A stretch of 64,000 nt of DNA from assembly GCA_964020155.1 (NCBI GenBank), contig OZ026549.1, positions 2,787,633 through 2,851,632 of the forward strand, written 5' to 3'. Below are positions 62,485-64,000 of the stretch, one piece after another (positions within the stretch are counted from its first letter, which is position 1; each line of letters starts with the position of its first letter). The notes beneath the pieces were generated by a model. It saw nothing but the letters and a program-made list of their open reading frames with translations. It was not told the origin of the DNA and made no database searches. A program made the position numbers and the translations under genes. The stretch is from Chondrilla cf. caribensis. Taxonomy: Eukaryota > Porifera > Demospongiae > Chondrillida > Chondrillidae.

Positions 62485-63642
62485 GTGATTTCAAGTTTCT
62501 TGTCAGAATTAATATCAACACTAACAGTTAGTCTAAAGGTTTGAGGTACACAAAATAGCCGGTAAAGGGTTACTGTATTGGGTGGCATTGATCTTTTCAC
62601 AGTTCCTATACGAATGCCGTCTCACGGAGCCGTCAGTAATTTAAAAAATTGAATGTAACCAGATTAGTGTGACATTCATGCATTTGGTGTACAGACCAAA
62701 CAAAATTGATACAAGGAGAGTTTGATTCCACAATTATTTCATCATAGTGTCGTTAAGGTAGACAGTACTTAATTCCCAACAGCTGGTCTCTCACCGTATA
62801 TTATTTTCACACCAGGTATGACACAGCATTCTTTGGTCTGCTCATTGACCGGATTAGGTGGAAAATCGATATGTTTGGAATTAACGACTGTTTGAAATTA
62901 CCACCGCCTTCCTAAAACTATGCGTTTAGGCAATGACACCCACATTCCAGTACGAGATAATGCAGTTCACAGGTACAGACAGAGTTGATCTTGACGTATG
63001 TTGTAAGAGTTGTCCCCTCACTCACCTACATAATATACGGCTGTACTGGGTATAGTGGCCGTCGTCTTATTATTGATTATTACGATGAAATCGAACGGCG
63101 ATTTCGCTCCGTCTCGTTCACACCACAGTGGTTTCCTCTATTGTCTATGGTTTCACCAGATTGCACCATTATCCATGATGACACGTGCTACATCTATGTC
63201 ATGTGCGCGTGACGTCCGTCCATGCAAGTTCAAAGTGCAATTGGTACTGTACTGTAGGATGTTATTTCACACTCTATAATAGAGCGTATGGGTGTTATCA
63301 ATTACATTGTACAGTATCGACTGAGCAATCAGCAGCCTATCCAAATATCCGTCATACACACTGGCTCAAAATCCTACAGTCTACAGCCAAGATTGCAATA
63401 AGTTGCTGGTATTCCATCTTTTAGCTCATGATGAGCTTTAAGTGGTCACCCAGACCACTACTATCATCCTAACCATATATGTAGTCACAATTATCTTTCA
63501 ATATATTTCATACTCAAACTCACATTCTTGCCAGGTTTGAACACACAAACATTATCTGTTTGTTTTGTTTTTGCACCTGTGTCCGAGAGTTACATATGTA
63601 TACGTGATGATTGTAGAAATTCTTCGACATGCTAGATCGATT

Positions 63643-63776
63643 AAGATGTGTTTTATCTATGGACAGATAACGCAAGTCACAATTTTTCATCAAAAACAAT
63701 TATTCAATTCCAATTGAATAATTGTTTTTGATGAAAAATCGTGATACATTATATGTCCAAAGATAAAACACATCTT
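63643..63776. mobile_element. Hairpin miniature element in intron 1 of G
   Basis: Same element and site as 52022-52160 in F, with a few substitutions that slightly unpair the arms. Confidence 0.7.
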
Positions 63777-64000
63777 AATGTATATGTGATGTTTGAATAA
63801 TAAAGCATTCCTCCCCCCTCTATGTATCAGGGAATAGTCTAGTTACAATAGCTAGACCATCCCTATCAGGTACCTGTGGTTGAATGGGGAAGGGACGGTC
63901 TAGCAAAACAAATGATTGTTTGCCACCTAAACTTTCACACCTACAGGGTATGACTTTCGATCAATTTAGTTGATAATAATGAAAAATGAATAATAATCAA

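Noticed and set aside
1..64000. CRISPR array, tRNA, rRNA or bacterial-type operon signals
   Set aside because: No regularly spaced direct repeats, cloverleaf with internal boxes or ribosomal sequence was recognised. The gene structure is clearly eukaryotic.

Overview
The window looks like a piece of an early-branching animal genome, most likely a demosponge. The evidence is AT-rich DNA, genes of small phase-1 exons with GT-AG introns, immunoglobulin (Ig) and fibronectin type III (FN3) receptor genes, a (CA)n and TTAGGG-like repeat background, and many pogo/Tigger-type and foldback elements. The phylum is an inference; no ribosomal or mitochondrial marker is present.

The dominant content is one tandem family of type I membrane receptors, seven copies, all on the + strand. 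They are called A to G here: A (140-2509, 5' end outside the window), B (7153-13580, complete), C (19141-26029, complete), D (27386-31367, broken by a deletion), E (40030-45306, complete), F (50805-57588, complete) and G (only the signal-peptide exon at 62415-62484; the rest lies outside). The complete copies share one plan: signal peptide, Ig-like domain 1, Ig-like domain 2, FN3-1, FN3-2, short Thr/Pro stalk, one transmembrane helix, cytoplasmic tail. Every domain is one exon and every intron is phase 1.

The tails fall into two classes. A, C, D and E end in a short tail with serial YxxL/I motifs, two of which form an ITAM-like pair (YEEL/I, ten residues, YASL/YESL). B and F have a roughly 240-residue tail with YxxV/I motifs, a Grb2-type YxN motif, a PPxY motif and a three-fold repeat (DPxxLYT-like). 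Signal peptide and promoter, intron 2, intron 4, the end of exon 5 and the tail assort independently between copies, so the cluster is a mosaic. One recombination junction can be seen inside F. Amino-acid variation between copies is concentrated in a few short loops of the ectodomain. A receptor cluster of this kind could serve self/non-self recognition or immunity; that role is inference.

Between receptor genes lie repeated intergenic blocks. Two of them carry a small cysteine-rich secreted-protein gene (35038-35636 and 58177-58767). The blocks also carry foldback elements (2836-2965, 35785-36306, 47425-47847, 59110-59562) and palindromes (38959-39044, 49849-49948, 62233-62304). Transposon debris includes an internally deleted Tigger element (3111-3990), retroelement nuclease-domain remnants (14442-15182 minus, 16195-16464 plus), a 1.15 kb terminal-inverted-repeat element (27757-28908) and several miniature elements. 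B, E and F share a TATA-box promoter with exactly the same spacing to the start codon. Part of it is deleted in F and all of it in G.

No tRNA, rRNA or CRISPR was seen. All exon boundaries were placed by hand from splice consensus and paralogue alignment.
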